Below are positions 16,784-26,856 of a stretch of DNA of 64,000 nt, piece after piece (the stretch's first letter is position 1; each line of letters begins with the position of its first letter). Location: contig OMWX01000005.1 of the NCBI GenBank assembly GCA_900314875.1, positions 1 through 64,000 on the forward strand, read 5' to 3'. The position numbers and the translations under genes are program-made. The notes beneath the pieces were generated by a model. It made no database searches. It was given only the letters and a program-made list of their open reading frames with translations, and had not been told where the DNA came from. The DNA comes from an uncultured Actinomycetes bacterium. GTDB lineage: Bacteria; Actinomycetota; Actinomycetes; Actinomycetales; Bifidobacteriaceae.

Positions 16784-18154
16784 TCAAGCTTGTGCAGAAT
16801 TCGCTTCTTTGGCAGCAAGCTTGGCAGCCTTCTTGCGTTCTTTGTCAGTCAGTCCGTTGTCGATAAATCCGGTGTACTGGAACTGCTCAGTCTGAGCTTT
16901 TGCCTGACGCAGCGTATCCAGTCCGGTTCCGGCGATAATCAGAATCGTGGTTCCTCCGAACGGAAGCTTCGCATTCAGATTAAGAGACATAATCAGAATC
17001 GTCGGAAGCAGAGCAACAAACAGAATATAGAATGCGCCGACCGTGTTCAGACGGTTAATTACATAATCGAGATATCTTGCTGTATCCGACCCCGCACGAA
17101 TGCCGGGAATGAATCCGCCGTACTCCTTCATGTTGTCTGAAATCTCATCCGTATTAAACGTGATGGAAGCATAGAAGAACGTGAAGAATACGATCATTAC
17201 GGAGTACAAGGAAATGTACCAGACCGACGTACTGCTTACAAGATTCTCATTAATCCACTTCACCCAAGACTGACTCGAGTCTCCGAAACGCGCAATCAGC
17301 GTAGGAACAGCCAGAATCGAGGAAGCGAAAATGGGAGGAATAACGCCGGACATATTAATCTTCAGCGGAAGATATGTCGATGTGCCGCCGTACATCTTGC
17401 GTCCGATCATTCGGCGAGTGTACTGAACAGGTATGCGACGCTGTGAAAGCTCTACATAAATAACAAATACGAGAATAACGACTATAACGCCAGTTACGAT
17501 TCCGAATTTTGCCCACTCATGCTCCTGTGCGCCGATCGACCACAGCGACGGCAGGAATCCGGAGCAGATTGACATGAAAATAAGCACCGACATGCCGTTA
17601 CCGATGCCTTTTTCAGTGATAAGCTCGGACATCCACATGATCAAGCCGGTTCCTCCGGTCATAATCAGAACCATGATAACCATGTTCCATGCGGATGAGT
17701 CGGGAATAATGCCCGAACACTGATATCCGAAAAGCGCGCCGCTTCTTGCGGTAACAAGAATCGTGGCGGACTGCATAACAGCCAGACCGATCGTCATATA
17801 ACGCGTATATTCGGTAAGTTTCGCTTCGCCCGACTGACCTTCCTTGTGGAGCGCCTCAAAATGAGGAATCACGACGCGAAGCAGCTGCACGACAATGGAA
17901 GCCGTAATGTACGGCATAATTCCCAATGCGAATATTGACAGCTGAAGCAAAGCGCCACCCGAGAAAAGATTAATCAAACCGAGCATGTCTTCTCCGCCGG
18001 CCTGCATTTGCGTTGTGCAGTTTACGACCTGCTTGTAATCGACACCCGGCGTAGGTATATACGATCCAATGCGATAAATAATGACAATAAAGAACACAAA
18101 CAGGATTTTCTTCCTGAGTTCTTTAGTGCGCAGCGCTTGTATTAGCGTCTTCAA
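16784..18154 (-). CDS. secY: Preprotein translocase subunit SecY
   Basis: SecY is the channel of the general secretion pathway. The 456-residue protein has ten membrane helices, begins MKTLIQALRTKELRKKILFV, and shows the plug and helix 2 region GALLQLSIFALGIMPYITASIV, the cytoplasmic loop RRIPVQYTRRMIG and the helix 7 region LPLKINMSGVIPPIFASSIL. The Ala/Lys-rich C terminus (KKAAKLAAKEANSAQA) is charged. It is 142 bases after rplO, a gap that holds a 12-base-pair stem-loop (18219-18263) which may lower read-through from the ribosomal genes. Confidence 0.98.
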   Translation of the reverse strand: MKTLIQALRTKELRKKILFVFFIVIIYRIGSYIPTPGVDYKQVVNCTTQMQAGGEDMLGLINLFSGGALLQLSIFALGIMPYITASIVVQLLRVVIPHFEALHKEGQSGEAKLTEYTRYMTIGLAVMQSATILVTARSGALFGYQCSGIIPDSSAWNMVIMVLIMTGGTGLIMWMSELITEKGIGNGMSVLIFMSICSGFLPSLWSIGAQEHEWAKFGIVTGVIVVILVFVIYVELSQRRIPVQYTRRMIGRKMYGGTSTYLPLKINMSGVIPPIFASSILAVPTLIARFGDSSQSWVKWINENLVSSTSVWYISLYSVMIVFFTFFYASITFNTDEISDNMKEYGGFIPGIRAGSDTARYLDYVINRLNTVGAFYILFVALLPTILIMSLNLNAKLPFGGTTILIIAGTGLDTLRQAKAQTEQFQYTGFIDNGLTDKERKKAAKLAAKEANSAQA

Positions 18155-18218
18155 TGGAATTCCTCCTTCAGGCTTTCTCTCTCTCTAATCGGGGAAACCC
18201 TGATTAAGTCTATAAAAG

Positions 18219-18263
18219 GGTAAAGACCCTCTCCCGACGGAGTGTTGGAAAAGGGTCTTTACC
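18219..18263 (-). terminator. Stem-loop between rplO and secY (attenuator-like)
   Basis: GGTAAAGACCCT (18219-18230) and AGGGTCTTTACC (18252-18263) form a perfect 12-base-pair stem with a 21-base loop. On the minus strand only CTTTTA follows, a short T-run, so partial termination or mRNA processing is more likely than full termination. It is 33 bases after the rplO stop. Confidence 0.65.
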
Positions 18264-18296
18264 TTTCAGTTTCAGCGTATCTTTTGTCCGCTCAAA

Positions 18297-18749
18297 TTAC
18301 TCTGCGGAAACAGAACCGCCCGCTGCTTCAATCTTAGCAACGGCAGAAGCCGAGGCCTTAACACCCTTGAAAGTGTATGAAGCGGTAATCTCGCCGTCGC
18401 CGAGAACCTTTACGGGGTATCCCTTGCGAACAGCTCCCTTATTTACCAGATCTTCAACGGTAATCTCGCCGCCCTTGGGGAAAAGTTCCGCAACGGCCGA
18501 GAGGTTTACAACCTGATAAACCTTCTTGAACGGATTCTTGAATCCGCGAAGCTTCGGAAGACGCATGTAAAGGGGCAGCTGACCTCCTTCAAAGCCGGGG
18601 CGAACCTGGTAACGCGCATGCGTACCCTTCATACCGCGACCTGAAGTCTTGCCTCGCGAACCCTCGCCGCGACCTACGCGCTTGCGGGATTTCTTTGCAC
18701 CCTCTGCGGGATGCAGATCGTGCATTCGCAAAATCTCTGTATCTGCCAT
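18297..18749 (-). CDS. rplO: 50S ribosomal protein L15
   Basis: L15 is a late assembly protein of the large subunit. I place the start at the ATG at 18749 (GGAGG is upstream), giving 150 residues beginning [45 protein letters not shown] and the [21 protein letters not shown] motif are diagnostic. One base separates it from rpmD. It is the last ribosomal protein gene before secY. Confidence 0.97.
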   Translation of the reverse strand: MADTEILRMHDLHPAEGAKKSRKRVGRGEGSRGKTSGRGMKGTHARYQVRPGFEGGQLPLYMRLPKLRGFKNPFKKVYQVVNLSAVAELFPKGGEITVEDLVNKGAVRKGYPVKVLGDGEITASYTFKGVKASASAVAKIEAAGGSVSAE

Positions 18750-18750
18750 A

Positions 18751-18936
18751 TCAGACCTCCTCAACAGTCACGAGGTGACGAACTCTGTTCGCCATGCCGC
18801 GATAAACAGGCGTATCCTCGCGAATTACGGACTGACCGATCTTGTGAAGTCCGAGAGAGTGAACATTAACTTTCTGACGTTCGGTAGAACCGACGAGACC
18901 CTTTACCAGAGTAATCTTGATCTTCTTGTCAGCCAT
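18751..18936 (-). CDS. rpmD: 50S ribosomal protein L30
   Basis: The 61-residue protein begins [20 protein letters not shown] and continues through [18 protein letters not shown], the normal length for bacterial L30. The ATG at 18936 shares one base with the rpsE stop (TGATG), so the two are probably translationally coupled; a GTG at 18939 is a less likely start. Confidence 0.96.
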   Translation of the reverse strand: MADKKIKITLVKGLVGSTERQKVNVHSLGLHKIGQSVIREDTPVYRGMANRVRHLVTVEEV

Positions 18937-19643
18937 CACTCACCGTCCTTCTTAGCGGCAGCTTTTTCTTCGCGTGCTTTGCGGGCTTCGTCAATGCCGA
19001 TTGCGCGCGCACGGAGAAGCGAGTCGGGTGCTACTTCGTCGAGGCTCAAACCGCGACGTGCAGCAACTTCTTCCGGCTCCTCAAGCTGCTTGAGAGCATC
19101 TACAGTAGCGTTAACAGTGTTAAGCGCATTGTCCGACCCCATCGACTTGGTCAGGATGTCGGTAACGCCGGCGCACTCAAGTACTGCGCGAACGGCAGAA
19201 CCTGCAATTACGCCTGTACCGGGAGCTGCGGGACGCAGCAAAACGGTGCCTGCAGCATCATGACCGATAACGGGATGGGTAATGGTTCCGCGAACGCGGG
19301 GAATGCTGAACATGTGCTTCTTGGCGTCCAGCTGCCCCTTTGCAATTGCGGAAGGAACTTCGCGCGATTTGCCGTAACCTACGCCGACGGTTCCGTTGCC
19401 GTCTCCGACAACTACGAGAGCAGCAAAGCTCATCGTGCGTCCGCCCTTGTGAGTCTTGGCAACGCGGCGAATCGTAACAACGCGGTCAAGGAGCTCGTCG
19501 CCGCGATTTTCTTCGCGACGGCCGCGACGCTCGCCTCGGCGCTCAGAGCGATTGCCGCGACGGCCGCGACGTTCTTCGCCGGCAGGCTGCGTGTTCTGTG
19601 CGTCTTCAGCCACTTGGGTTTCCTTTGCTTCGTTCTCGCTCAC
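18936..19643 (-). CDS. rpsE: 30S ribosomal protein S5
   Basis: S5 helps set decoding accuracy and mRNA unwinding at the entry site. The core begins near residue 48 ([20 protein letters not shown]) and contains [20 protein letters not shown] and the Gly-rich [15 protein letters not shown]. It is preceded by about 47 residues with an [19 protein letters not shown] run, so total length is 235 instead of the usual 165-170. Arg/Gly-rich S5 extensions are known in actinobacteria. The gene starts with GTG (19643) overlapping the rplR stop by four bases (GTGA), with GGGAGG upstream. Confidence 0.96.
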   Translation of the reverse strand: MSENEAKETQVAEDAQNTQPAGEERRGRRGNRSERRGERRGRREENRGDELLDRVVTIRRVAKTHKGGRTMSFAALVVVGDGNGTVGVGYGKSREVPSAIAKGQLDAKKHMFSIPRVRGTITHPVIGHDAAGTVLLRPAAPGTGVIAGSAVRAVLECAGVTDILTKSMGSDNALNTVNATVDALKQLEEPEEVAARRGLSLDEVAPDSLLRARAIGIDEARKAREEKAAAKKDGE

Positions 19644-20008
19644 AGCTGCAAACCTCCCTCGCGGGCACCTTCGGCAACTGCCGCGATGCGTCCATGATAT
19701 TTGTTACCGCCACGGTCGAAAACAACAGCGGTAATGCCTGCTGCTTTCGCTTTCTCGGCTACCAGTTCGCCGACTTTCTTCGAAGCTTCGGTTTTGGTGC
19801 CATCAAAATTCGACAAGTCTGCGAGAGTCGAAGCGCTTACCAAGGTAATTCCTTTGGTGTCGTCAACAACCTGCGCGAACATGTGGCGGTTAGAACGGGT
19901 TACGACCAGACGAGGACGCTCGGGAGTGCCGACAACCTTCTTGCGAAGACGGTTGTGACGACGCAAACGAGCAATTTTCTTGCCTTTTCCATAAATCTTG
20001 ACCGACAT
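19640..20008 (-). CDS. rplR: 50S ribosomal protein L18
   Basis: L18 brings 5S rRNA into the large subunit together with L5. The 122-residue protein has the basic N terminus [40 protein letters not shown] and the terminal [20 protein letters not shown] motif. It directly abuts rplF and overlaps rpsE by four bases. Confidence 0.97.
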   Translation of the reverse strand: MSVKIYGKGKKIARLRRHNRLRKKVVGTPERPRLVVTRSNRHMFAQVVDDTKGITLVSASTLADLSNFDGTKTEASKKVGELVAEKAKAAGITAVVFDRGGNKYHGRIAAVAEGAREGGLQL

Positions 20009-20548
20009 TTACTTACCAGCCTTTCCAGCCTTACGCATAATATGCTCGTCGGCATACTTGATACCCTTGCCCTTGTAAGGTTCGGGAGCGCGCAACTTAC
20101 GGATGTTTGCGGCAACCTGTCCGACAGCCTGCTTGTCAATACCCTTAACAAGAAGCTCGTTCGGATTAACAACCTCGAAAGTAATTCCTTCAGGCGGGTT
20201 TACGGAAATCGTGTGCGAGTAACCGAGCGAGAACTCGAGTCCCTTGCCTTTTGCAGCAACGCGATAACCGGTACCGACAATAAGAAGTCGCTTCTCGTAT
20301 CCCTCATGCACACCCTTAATCTTGGATGCGATAAGAGCACGAGACAGACCGTGGAATGCACGGGTCTGGCGCTGATCGTCGGCAGCATTCACCTGAAGAA
20401 TGTTCTCGTTGAGTTCAACGGAGATCTTCTCGGGAAGCGTGTAAGAATCGGAACCCTTAGGTCCTTTTACGTTAACGGTATTTCCGTCAATCTTTACTTC
20501 TACACCGGCAGGAACGGTGACAGGAAGCTTACCAATATGCGATGTCAT
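20009..20548 (-). CDS. rplF: 50S ribosomal protein L6
   Basis: L6 lies near the sarcin-ricin loop and the factor-binding site. I use the ATG at 20548 (AGGAGA upstream), giving 179 residues that begin [20 protein letters not shown]. The C-terminal repeat ends with the diagnostic [20 protein letters not shown] followed by KAGKAGK. The upstream in-frame codons to 20578 have no counterpart in the family. Confidence 0.97.
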   Translation of the reverse strand: MTSHIGKLPVTVPAGVEVKIDGNTVNVKGPKGSDSYTLPEKISVELNENILQVNAADDQRQTRAFHGLSRALIASKIKGVHEGYEKRLLIVGTGYRVAAKGKGLEFSLGYSHTISVNPPEGITFEVVNPNELLVKGIDKQAVGQVAANIRKLRAPEPYKGKGIKYADEHIMRKAGKAGK

Positions 20549-20567
20549 AATGTAATGCTCTCCTTTC

Positions 20568-20966
20568 TCACCATACATAAGCGACGATTTCGCCGCCGAT
20601 TCCCTTAGCCATGCATTCTTTCTGCGTCATCAGACCCGACGAAGTCGAGATGATGGCGATTCCGAGTCCGCCCAAAGGCATAGGCAGAGCATCGGATTTC
20701 GCATAGCGGCGCAAGCCCGGTTTGGAAATACGCTTGATACCCTGGATGGAACGTTCGCCGGAAGGACCGTATTTCAGCGTGACTTCGAGAGTCTGGCCTA
20801 CTTTAGCTTCCTTTGCGGCAAAATCCTCAATGTAGCCTTCGCGCTTGAGGATATTGGCGATAGACGCCTTAAATTTCGAATACGGCATGTCGACTGTTAC
20901 GTGCTTTGCCGCACTCGCATTGCGCAGACGCGTAAGCATGTCTGCGATCGGATCTGTCATTGTCAT
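20568..20966 (-). CDS. rpsH: 30S ribosomal protein S8
   Basis: S8 binds helix 21 of 16S rRNA and in many bacteria represses the spc operon. I use the ATG at 20966, giving 132 residues that start [20 protein letters not shown] as in the family; the Arg-rich upstream codons to 21017 are not part of it. The C terminus [20 protein letters not shown] is canonical. It lies 76 bases after rpsN and 19 bases before rplF. Confidence 0.97.
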   Translation of the reverse strand: MTMTDPIADMLTRLRNASAAKHVTVDMPYSKFKASIANILKREGYIEDFAAKEAKVGQTLEVTLKYGPSGERSIQGIKRISKPGLRRYAKSDALPMPLGGLGIAIISTSSGLMTQKECMAKGIGGEIVAYVW

Positions 20967-21042
20967 GTGGGCAATTGCCCTTTCTCGCCGTGGTTTCCGC
21001 CGCTTGCGATTTCTCAAAGCCGCGGACCTTCAGCGTCGATAT

Positions 21043-21228
21043 TTACCAGCTGGACTTCGTTACGCCGGGCAGCTCGCCGCGGTGAGCCTTCTCACGAAGG
21101 CAAATGCGGCAGAGACCGAACTTACGATAGACGGAATGGGGACGGCCGCAAACTTGGCAGCGCGTGTATGCGCGGACTGCAAACTTGGGCTTGGCGGCCG
21201 CCTTCGTGCGCAGAGCGGTTTTTGCCAT
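21043..21228 (-). CDS. rpsN: 30S ribosomal protein S14, zinc type (Z)
   Basis: The 61-residue protein [20 protein letters not shown] continues with a four-Cys zinc site, [20 protein letters not shown]. This is the short S14-type-Z, the usual primary copy in Gram-positive bacteria; a zinc-free paralogue, if any, is not in the window. The ATG at 21228 is one base after the rplE stop. Confidence 0.96.
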   Translation of the reverse strand: MAKTALRTKAAAKPKFAVRAYTRCQVCGRPHSVYRKFGLCRICLREKAHRGELPGVTKSSW

Positions 21229-21229
21229 A

Positions 21230-21802
21230 TCAGTTCTCCTTGAATGGGAAGCCGAGCTGCTTAAGAAGCTCAGAAGCCTGTTCATCGTCTCTGGTGGTGG
21301 TTACCACAGTGATATCCATACCGCGACGGTGATCAATCGAATCGGGATCAATCTCGTGGAACATGGACTGTTCTGTAAGACCGAAGTTGTAGTTGCCGTT
21401 GCCGTCGAACTGCTTGCCGCTGATACCGCGGAAATCGCGGATACGAGGCAGAGCAAGAGTGAGAAGACGGTCGAGGAACTCCCACATGCGATCTCCGCGA
21501 AGGGTAACGAAAGCGCCGATAGCCTGTCCTTCGCGCAAGTGGAACTGCGCAACAGACTTCTTAGCCTTTGTAATCTTCGGCTTCTGACCGGTAATGAGAG
21601 TCAGATCGCGAACTGCGCCTTCAATAAGCTTGGAATCGCGAGCTGCCGCACCAACGCCCATGGAAACGACAATCTTTTCGATTGAAGGAATCTGCATCGG
21701 ATTTGCAATGCCGAATTTCTTAGCAACCGCAGGAGCGATTTCTTCTGAATAACGAGTCTTCAGACGCGGCGTTGCCGGCGCTTCGATATTATTCTCCGCC
21801 AT
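21230..21802 (-). CDS. rplE: 50S ribosomal protein L5
   Basis: L5 binds 5S rRNA and contacts P-site tRNA. The 190-residue protein has [60 protein letters not shown] and [20 protein letters not shown], all standard. Its ATG shares one base with the rplX stop (TAATG), indicating coupling. Confidence 0.97.
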   Translation of the reverse strand: MAENNIEAPATPRLKTRYSEEIAPAVAKKFGIANPMQIPSIEKIVVSMGVGAAARDSKLIEGAVRDLTLITGQKPKITKAKKSVAQFHLREGQAIGAFVTLRGDRMWEFLDRLLTLALPRIRDFRGISGKQFDGNGNYNFGLTEQSMFHEIDPDSIDHRRGMDITVVTTTRDDEQASELLKQLGFPFKEN

Positions 21803-22134
21803 TACAGCTCCTTTCCTGACTTCTTGGCAATGCGAACGCGAACGCGCTTTACTTTGCCGTCACGTGCTTCTTCCTTAATGATGAAGCCGACTCGCGTAGG
21901 TTTGCCCGTTTCAGGGTCAATAACCATGACGTTCGAACGATCGATGGGAGCTTCTGCAGAAACGATTCCCGCCTGCTGTCCCTGCTGTGTCGCGCGGACA
22001 TGCTTCTTAACGATCTGAACGCCTTCGACGATCAGCTTGTTGTTGGGAAGAACGCGGAGGACTTTTCCTTCCTTGCCGCGATCTTTTCCGCGGATGACCT
22101 TGACCTGGTCGCCGGTCTTAATCTTGGCTGCCAT
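21802..22134 (-). CDS. rplX: 50S ribosomal protein L24
   Basis: L24 is an assembly initiator. The 110-residue protein has the KOW motif [20 protein letters not shown] followed by [21 protein letters not shown] basic tail [17 protein letters not shown] ends it. It is two bases after rplN and overlaps rplE by one. Confidence 0.97.
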   Translation of the reverse strand: MAAKIKTGDQVKVIRGKDRGKEGKVLRVLPNNKLIVEGVQIVKKHVRATQQGQQAGIVSAEAPIDRSNVMVIDPETGKPTRVGFIIKEEARDGKVKRVRVRIAKKSGKEL

Positions 22135-22136
22135 AA

Positions 22137-22505
22137 TCAGATCACCTCCGGAGCGAGAGACACGATCTTCATGAAGCGCCTGTCGCGCAATTCACGTCCG
22201 ACCGGTCCAAAAATACGAGTACCCTTAGGGTCATTTCCGCTGCCGAGAATAACGGCCGCGTTCTCGTCAAACTTGATGTAAGAACCGTCAGCGCGACGAT
22301 GTTCTTTTACTGTGCGGACGACGACGGCTTTAACGACGTCGCCCTTCTTTACCGACCCGCCGGGAATAGCATCCTTGACGGAGGCAACAATTACGTCGCC
22401 GATGCCGGCATAGCGACGCTTCGATCCGCCGAGCACTCGGATAGCCAAAATTTCCTTGGCACCCGTGTTGTCGGCGACGCGAAGCCTTGATTCCTGCTGA
22501 ATCAT
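22137..22505 (-). CDS. rplN: 50S ribosomal protein L14
   Basis: L14 contributes to intersubunit bridges. The 122-residue protein is canonical: [20 protein letters not shown], then [20 protein letters not shown] and the end [20 protein letters not shown] 96-base spacer with a very strong stem-loop (22536-22578) separates it from rpsQ upstream, which is unusual inside this tightly packed operon. Confidence 0.97.
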   Translation of the reverse strand: MIQQESRLRVADNTGAKEILAIRVLGGSKRRYAGIGDVIVASVKDAIPGGSVKKGDVVKAVVVRTVKEHRRADGSYIKFDENAAVILGSGNDPKGTRIFGPVGRELRDRRFMKIVSLAPEVI

Positions 22506-22535
22506 AATTCTCCTTAGCCGAGCTGGTCCTCCCCG

Positions 22536-22578
22536 TACACCGGCGTTTCAGGCGAAAAATGTCTGAAACGCCGGTGTA
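22536..22578 (-). promoter_or_regulatory. Perfect 16-bp stem-loop between rpsQ and rplN
   Basis: TACACCGGCGTTTCAG (22536-22551) and its exact complement CTGAAACGCCGGTGTA (22563-22578) enclose an 11-base A-rich loop. On the minus strand the 3' side continues CGGGGAGGACC without a T-run, so it is not an intrinsic terminator. It could be an RNase processing or stabilising site, or a binding site for an autoregulatory ribosomal protein. Confidence 0.75.
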
Positions 22579-22601
22579 AGCGGAGCCTTGCCGAACTTAT
22601 T

Positions 22602-22874
22602 TTACTTTGCTCGCTCAACGATGTCGGTCAAACGCCAACGCTTCGTCTTGCTCAAAGGTCGAGTCTCCATAATTGTAACAAGATCACCGACATGTGCCTC
22701 GTTTTTTTCATCATGAGCCTTAACCTTGCGGTTGCTGCGGACGACCTTTCCATACAGAGGATGAGTCGAACGCTGCTCCAATTCAACCGTGATTGTCTTG
22801 TCGGCTGCATCCGACACGACGTAGCCGCGGCGAACTTTACGGAAGTTGCGTTCTTCCTGGTTCTGTTCAGTCAT
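22602..22874 (-). CDS. rpsQ: 30S ribosomal protein S17
   Basis: S17 is a primary 16S rRNA binder with an OB fold. The start at 22874 has GGAG eight bases upstream; a GTG at 22880 that overlaps the rpmC stop is an alternative. The protein is 90 residues: [20 protein letters not shown], then [20 protein letters not shown], and the conserved [13 protein letters not shown] end. Confidence 0.95.
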   Translation of the reverse strand: MTEQNQEERNFRKVRRGYVVSDAADKTITVELEQRSTHPLYGKVVRSNRKVKAHDEKNEAHVGDLVTIMETRPLSKTKRWRLTDIVERAK

Positions 22875-22876
22875 GC

Positions 22877-23128
22877 TCACTTCTCCTCTGCGTTATCGCC
22901 TGCGGGTGCGGTGCTGATGCCCAGTTCGCGTTCGCGCAACACGGTGTACATGCGCGCGATGTCGCGTTTAACAGCCTTCAGGCGAGCTGTGTTTTCGAGC
23001 TGACCGGTTGCATGCTGAAAACGAAGGTTGAAAAGTTCTTCCTTCGATTTCTTGAGGGCTTCCTCAATTTCTGCATTGGTCTTCTCGTTGAGATTCTTGA
23101 TCGAGTAATCAGCAGTACCGACTGTCAT
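22877..23128 (-). CDS. rpmC: 50S ribosomal protein L29
   Basis: L29 lies at the polypeptide exit and helps dock the signal recognition particle and trigger factor. The 83-residue protein has the helical-hairpin core [20 protein letters not shown] and [20 protein letters not shown], ending in an acidic tail longer than usual ([14 protein letters not shown]). It overlaps rplP by one base. Confidence 0.96.
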   Translation of the reverse strand: MTVGTADYSIKNLNEKTNAEIEEALKKSKEELFNLRFQHATGQLENTARLKAVKRDIARMYTVLRERELGISTAPAGDNAEEK

Positions 23129-23547
23129 CAGTTGTCACCACCTTCACGGGAGATGATCCTGCACTTCATCGGAAGCTTGTCGATTGCGCGGCGAAGTGCC
23201 TCGCGAGCGACTTCCTCAGAAACGCCGGAAATCTCGAACATAACACGACCCGGTCGTACATTGGCAACCCAGAATTCGGGCGCACCCTTACCGGAACCCA
23301 TTCGAGCTCCGAGAGCGTGCTTTGTCAAAGGACGATCAGGGAATATTGTAATCCAAACACGACCGCCGCGCTTGATGTAACGGGTCATTGCGATACGAGC
23401 CGCTTCAATCTGGCGATTTGTGATATAGGCGGGCGCAAGAGACTGGATACCGAAATCACCGAATGCGATTTCGTTTCCGCCTTTGGACATTCCGCGACGC
23501 ACCGGACGGTGCTGCTTGCGGTATTTGACCCTCTTAGGAATAAGCAT
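23128..23547 (-). CDS. rplP: 50S ribosomal protein L16
   Basis: L16 organises the A-site region of the large subunit. The 139-residue protein starts [20 protein letters not shown] and contains [19 protein letters not shown] and [20 protein letters not shown], which are diagnostic. It lies four bases after rpsC. Confidence 0.97.
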   Translation of the reverse strand: MLIPKRVKYRKQHRPVRRGMSKGGNEIAFGDFGIQSLAPAYITNRQIEAARIAMTRYIKRGGRVWITIFPDRPLTKHALGARMGSGKGAPEFWVANVRPGRVMFEISGVSEEVAREALRRAIDKLPMKCRIISREGGDN

Positions 23548-23551
23548 CAGG

Positions 23552-24364
23552 TCACTCCTTTACTTCCGTCTGCTCTGCTGCTGGAGCATTCTGCGCAGCA
23601 GATGCCGCATTCTTCTGTTCAGCGTTCTTCTGCGCAGCTGCGGAACGGTTGCCGCGACGAGAACGGCGATCATTGGAACGGCGAGAACGGCTGTTGGACT
23701 GAGCCTGCTGTTTCTCGAATTCCTGCTCGGTCATGTCGCCCTTGTAAATCCATACCTTAACGCCGATACGACCGTAAGTGGTATGAGCTTCAAAGAAGCC
23801 GTAATCGATCAGAGCGCGGAGAGTCTGAAGCGGAACGCGACCCTCGCGATAGAACTCCGAACGGCTCATTTCAGCGCCGCCGAGACGACCTGAGAGCTTA
23901 ATACGGATACCTTTTGCGCCGGCGCGCATTGCGTCCTGCTGCGCTTTGCGCATTGCACGACGGAATGTAACGCGGTTTGTCAGCTGCTCGGCAATGGACT
24001 GAGCAACAAGCTGAGAATCGATGGCAGCATTCTTCACCTCAAAAATGTTGAGCTGAATCTGCTTGCCGGTCAGTTTCTCGAGCTTTGCACGAACGCGGTC
24101 GGCTTCTGCTCCGCGACGACCGATGACAACACCCGGACGCGCAGTGTGGATATCCACGCGAACGCGATCGCGAGTACGCTCGATAACAACGCGAGAAACA
24201 CCCGCGCGCTCGAAGTCTTTGTTGATGGTCTTGCGGATCTTATCGTCTTCCAAAACGAAGTCTGCGTAAGTTTCGCCCTTCTTCGTGGAATCCGAATACC
24301 ACTTGCTGCGGTGCTGTTCCGTGATACCGAGGCGGTAACCGAACGGGTTAATCTTTTGTCCCAT
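23552..24364 (-). CDS. rpsC: 30S ribosomal protein S3
   Basis: S3 forms the mRNA entry channel. The 270-residue protein has [20 protein letters not shown], a KH domain with [20 protein letters not shown], and the C-terminal core [20 protein letters not shown] to [10 protein letters not shown]. About 55 extra residues follow ([19 protein letters not shown] then Ala/Gln/Glu-rich), so the tail is basic and then acidic. Such tails are common in actinobacterial S3. It overlaps rplV by one base. Confidence 0.97.
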   Translation of the reverse strand: MGQKINPFGYRLGITEQHRSKWYSDSTKKGETYADFVLEDDKIRKTINKDFERAGVSRVVIERTRDRVRVDIHTARPGVVIGRRGAEADRVRAKLEKLTGKQIQLNIFEVKNAAIDSQLVAQSIAEQLTNRVTFRRAMRKAQQDAMRAGAKGIRIKLSGRLGGAEMSRSEFYREGRVPLQTLRALIDYGFFEAHTTYGRIGVKVWIYKGDMTEQEFEKQQAQSNSRSRRSNDRRSRRGNRSAAAQKNAEQKNAASAAQNAPAAEQTEVKE

Positions 24365-24723
24365 TAGCGGACCCCTTCCTTATCAGCGACAACGACCGTA
24401 ATGTGGCTGGTGCGCTTGTTGATTCTTCCGGCGCGTCCCTGTGCGCGCGCACGGAAACGCTTGAGGGTTACGCCCTCGTCAACGAAAGTTTCGCTGATAA
24501 CCAAATCATTCTCACGGAACGGTTTGTTTGCAGCCTCAGCCTTAACGCGGGCATTTGCAATCGCGCTGTTAAGAACCTTCAATACGGGTGCTGAAGCGTC
24601 CTGAGGTGCAAACTTCAAAATAGTTACGGCTTCGGTCGCCTGCTTGCCTCGGATGAGGTCGACGACGCGGCGAGCCTTGCGCGGCGTCACGCGAACGTGA
24701 CGGGCAATTGCTTTAGCTTCCAT
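24364..24723 (-). CDS. rplV: 50S ribosomal protein L22
   Basis: L22 lines the exit tunnel with its beta-hairpin. The 119-residue protein starts [20 protein letters not shown] and keeps [20 protein letters not shown] and the hairpin [20 protein letters not shown]. The hairpin tip is where macrolide resistance changes occur; the sequence here looks wild-type. It starts 20 bases after rpsS. Confidence 0.97.
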   Translation of the reverse strand: MEAKAIARHVRVTPRKARRVVDLIRGKQATEAVTILKFAPQDASAPVLKVLNSAIANARVKAEAANKPFRENDLVISETFVDEGVTLKRFRARAQGRAGRINKRTSHITVVVADKEGVR

Positions 24724-24743
24724 GTGTCTATACTCTCCTGCCT

Positions 24744-25022
24744 TTAGCGGCGTGCCTTTTTATCATCTTTCACATGCCCCTTGAAAGTACGCGTGGGAGC
24801 GAACTCTCCGAGCTTGTGACCGACCATTGCTTCGGTTACGAATACCGGAACGTGCTTACGTCCGTCGTGAACAGCGAAGGTGTGACCGATGAAATCGGGT
24901 GTAATCATTGAACGGCGGGACCATGTCTTAATGACATTATGCGTTCCCTTTTCGTTCTGCTCGTCGACCTTCTTCATAAGGTGGGCGTCGACAAATGGGC
25001 CCTTCTTGATGCTACGAGTCAT
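24744..25022 (-). CDS. rpsS: 30S ribosomal protein S19
   Basis: S19 sits in the small-subunit head with S13. The 92-residue protein [20 protein letters not shown] has [20 protein letters not shown] and the C-terminal [20 protein letters not shown], all canonical. It is 15 bases after rplB. Confidence 0.97.
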   Translation of the reverse strand: MTRSIKKGPFVDAHLMKKVDEQNEKGTHNVIKTWSRRSMITPDFIGHTFAVHDGRKHVPVFVTEAMVGHKLGEFAPTRTFKGHVKDDKKARR

Positions 25023-25037
25023 CTCGACACTACTTCC

Positions 25038-25868
25038 TTACTTGCGGTTCTTACCGTTCGGACGGCGACGAACAATCATCTTATTCGAAGCCTTCTTCGG
25101 ACGACGGGTACGTACTTCACCCTTACCCCACGGCGATACAGGCGGCTTTCCGCCGCGTGTACGACCTCCGTGCGGATGATCGACAGGATTCATGGATTCA
25201 CCGCGAGTAATCGGGCGGTGTCCCTTCCAGCGTGCGCGACCGGCCTTACCGAGCTCGATATTCGCATGCTCGGAATTGCCTACTTCGCCGACTGTTGCGC
25301 GGCAGCGTGCGTCAACGTTGCGGATTTCACCTGACGGCATGCGAAGCTGAGCATACGCGCCGTCTTTCGCAACGAGCTGTACGGATGTTCCGGCAGAACG
25401 CGCGATCTTAGCTCCGCCCAAAGGACGAAGTTCGATTGCGTGAACAACGGTACCCGTAGGAATGTTACGCAAAGGCAGGTTGTTTCCGGGCTTGATATCA
25501 GCCTGGGCGCCTGTTTCGATAACATCTCCCTGCTTTACGCCGAGCGGAGCGATAATGTAACGCTTCTCGCCGTCTGCGTAGTGAAGCAGAGCAATACGTG
25601 CGGAACGGTTGGGATCATATTCGATGTGAGCAACTTTTGCAGGTACTCCGTCTTTATCCCAGCGCTTGAAATCAATCAGACGATACTGACGCTTGTGACC
25701 GCCTCCGCGATGGCGGCTGGTGATGCGACCGTAGGAGTTGCGTCCGCCGGTCTTTGAGAGTTTGCGTAAAAGCGACTTCTCAGGAGTTGCGCGCGTAAGT
25801 TCGGAAAAATCCGAAACAGAAGCGTTGCGGCGTCCTGCAGTTGTCGGCTTGTATGTGCGGATAGCCAT
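25038..25868 (-). CDS. rplB: 50S ribosomal protein L2
   Basis: L2 is needed for subunit association and peptidyl transfer. The 276-residue protein has the OB/SH3 core [40 protein letters not shown] and the key C-terminal motif [20 protein letters not shown], including the conserved His near the active site. It is 30 bases after rplW. Confidence 0.98.
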   Translation of the reverse strand: MAIRTYKPTTAGRRNASVSDFSELTRATPEKSLLRKLSKTGGRNSYGRITSRHRGGGHKRQYRLIDFKRWDKDGVPAKVAHIEYDPNRSARIALLHYADGEKRYIIAPLGVKQGDVIETGAQADIKPGNNLPLRNIPTGTVVHAIELRPLGGAKIARSAGTSVQLVAKDGAYAQLRMPSGEIRNVDARCRATVGEVGNSEHANIELGKAGRARWKGHRPITRGESMNPVDHPHGGRTRGGKPPVSPWGKGEVRTRRPKKASNKMIVRRRPNGKNRK

Positions 25869-25898
25869 AATTTAGTTCCTAACTTTCTCGGCTAGCCT

Positions 25899-26195
25899 TC
25901 AGCTGCCAAAGATGTCGATTGTCTGACCCTCGGCAACGGTAACAATTGCGCGCTTCTGATTAACGCGGCGACCGTAGCCTGTGCGGGTGCGCTTGCGCTT
26001 GCCTGCACGGTTGAGAGTGTTAACATTCGTCACTTTGACTTTGAAGATCTCCTCGATTGCCTGCTTGATCTGTACCTTGTTTGCCGAAGGGTCTACAACG
26101 AAAGTGTACTGACCGCGATCGGAATTGGCATAGCTCTTTTCAGAGACAACCGGCTTGATAATAATGTCATATGCGGGCTTGTGTACAGCGACCAT
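25899..26195 (-). CDS. rplW: 50S ribosomal protein L23
   Basis: L23 is the docking site for trigger factor and SRP at the tunnel exit. The 98-residue protein has [20 protein letters not shown], the conserved [20 protein letters not shown] and [20 protein letters not shown]. It is five bases after rplD. Confidence 0.97.
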   Translation of the reverse strand: MVAVHKPAYDIIIKPVVSEKSYANSDRGQYTFVVDPSANKVQIKQAIEEIFKVKVTNVNTLNRAGKRKRTRTGYGRRVNQKRAIVTVAEGQTIDIFGS

Positions 26196-26200
26196 AAAAA

Positions 26201-26851
26201 TCAGGCCTCCTCAGTCTTGTTAAGGAAAGCATCAAGACCTTCCTTGGTGAAGACAACATCCTCAGCAGTAACAACATCATAAGTGTTGAGCTGATCTGCA
26301 AAAAGGACATGCACATAGGACAGGTTTCGAACGGAAAGCCACTCGTTAATGTTGTCGCGAGAAACCACAACAGTAGTAAAACGCTCGCCTGCAACTGCTG
26401 CAAGAGCTGCTTTCGCGGTCTTTGTGGAAGGATTCTCTGCAACGCCGAGATCCACAACGTGAATACGTCCGGCGTTGTTGCGATCCGAAAGAACGTAACG
26501 GAGCGCTGCTGCCTTCATCTTCTTGGGTGTGCGCTGCGAGTAGTCGCGCGGAACAGGTCCGTGAACTACAGCGCCGCCTGCAAACTGAGGAGCGCGGATC
26601 GAACCCTGGCGAGCGCGTCCCGTACCCTTCTGCTTCCAAGGCTTCTTGCCGCCTCCCGAGATGCGGGCGCGGTTTTTTACAGCGTGCGTACCCTGACGGC
26701 GGGCAGCGAGCTGAGCGATAACAACCTGGTGTACCAAAGGAACGCGGGCTGCGACTTCTTCCTTCGAGTATCCGAAGATTTCTTCGGGAACTTCGACGGT
26801 ATCAGCCTTTGCACCCTTGGCATCGGTTACATTCAATGTGAGATTTGCCAT
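26201..26851 (-). CDS. rplD: 50S ribosomal protein L4
   Basis: L4 reaches into the exit tunnel and, in some bacteria, autoregulates the S10 operon. The 216-residue protein contains the extended loop [20 protein letters not shown] followed by [20 protein letters not shown]. The rest is the usual Rossmann-like body. It is five bases after rplC. Confidence 0.97.
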   Translation of the reverse strand: MANLTLNVTDAKGAKADTVEVPEEIFGYSKEEVAARVPLVHQVVIAQLAARRQGTHAVKNRARISGGGKKPWKQKGTGRARQGSIRAPQFAGGAVVHGPVPRDYSQRTPKKMKAAALRYVLSDRNNAGRIHVVDLGVAENPSTKTAKAALAAVAGERFTTVVVSRDNINEWLSVRNLSYVHVLFADQLNTYDVVTAEDVVFTKEGLDAFLNKTEEA

Positions 26852-26856
26852 TTATA

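Noticed and set aside
19598..20608. 336-codon plus-strand frame across rpsE, rplR, rplF and rpsH
   Set aside because: It crosses four ribosomal genes on the other strand; its length comes from their codon bias.
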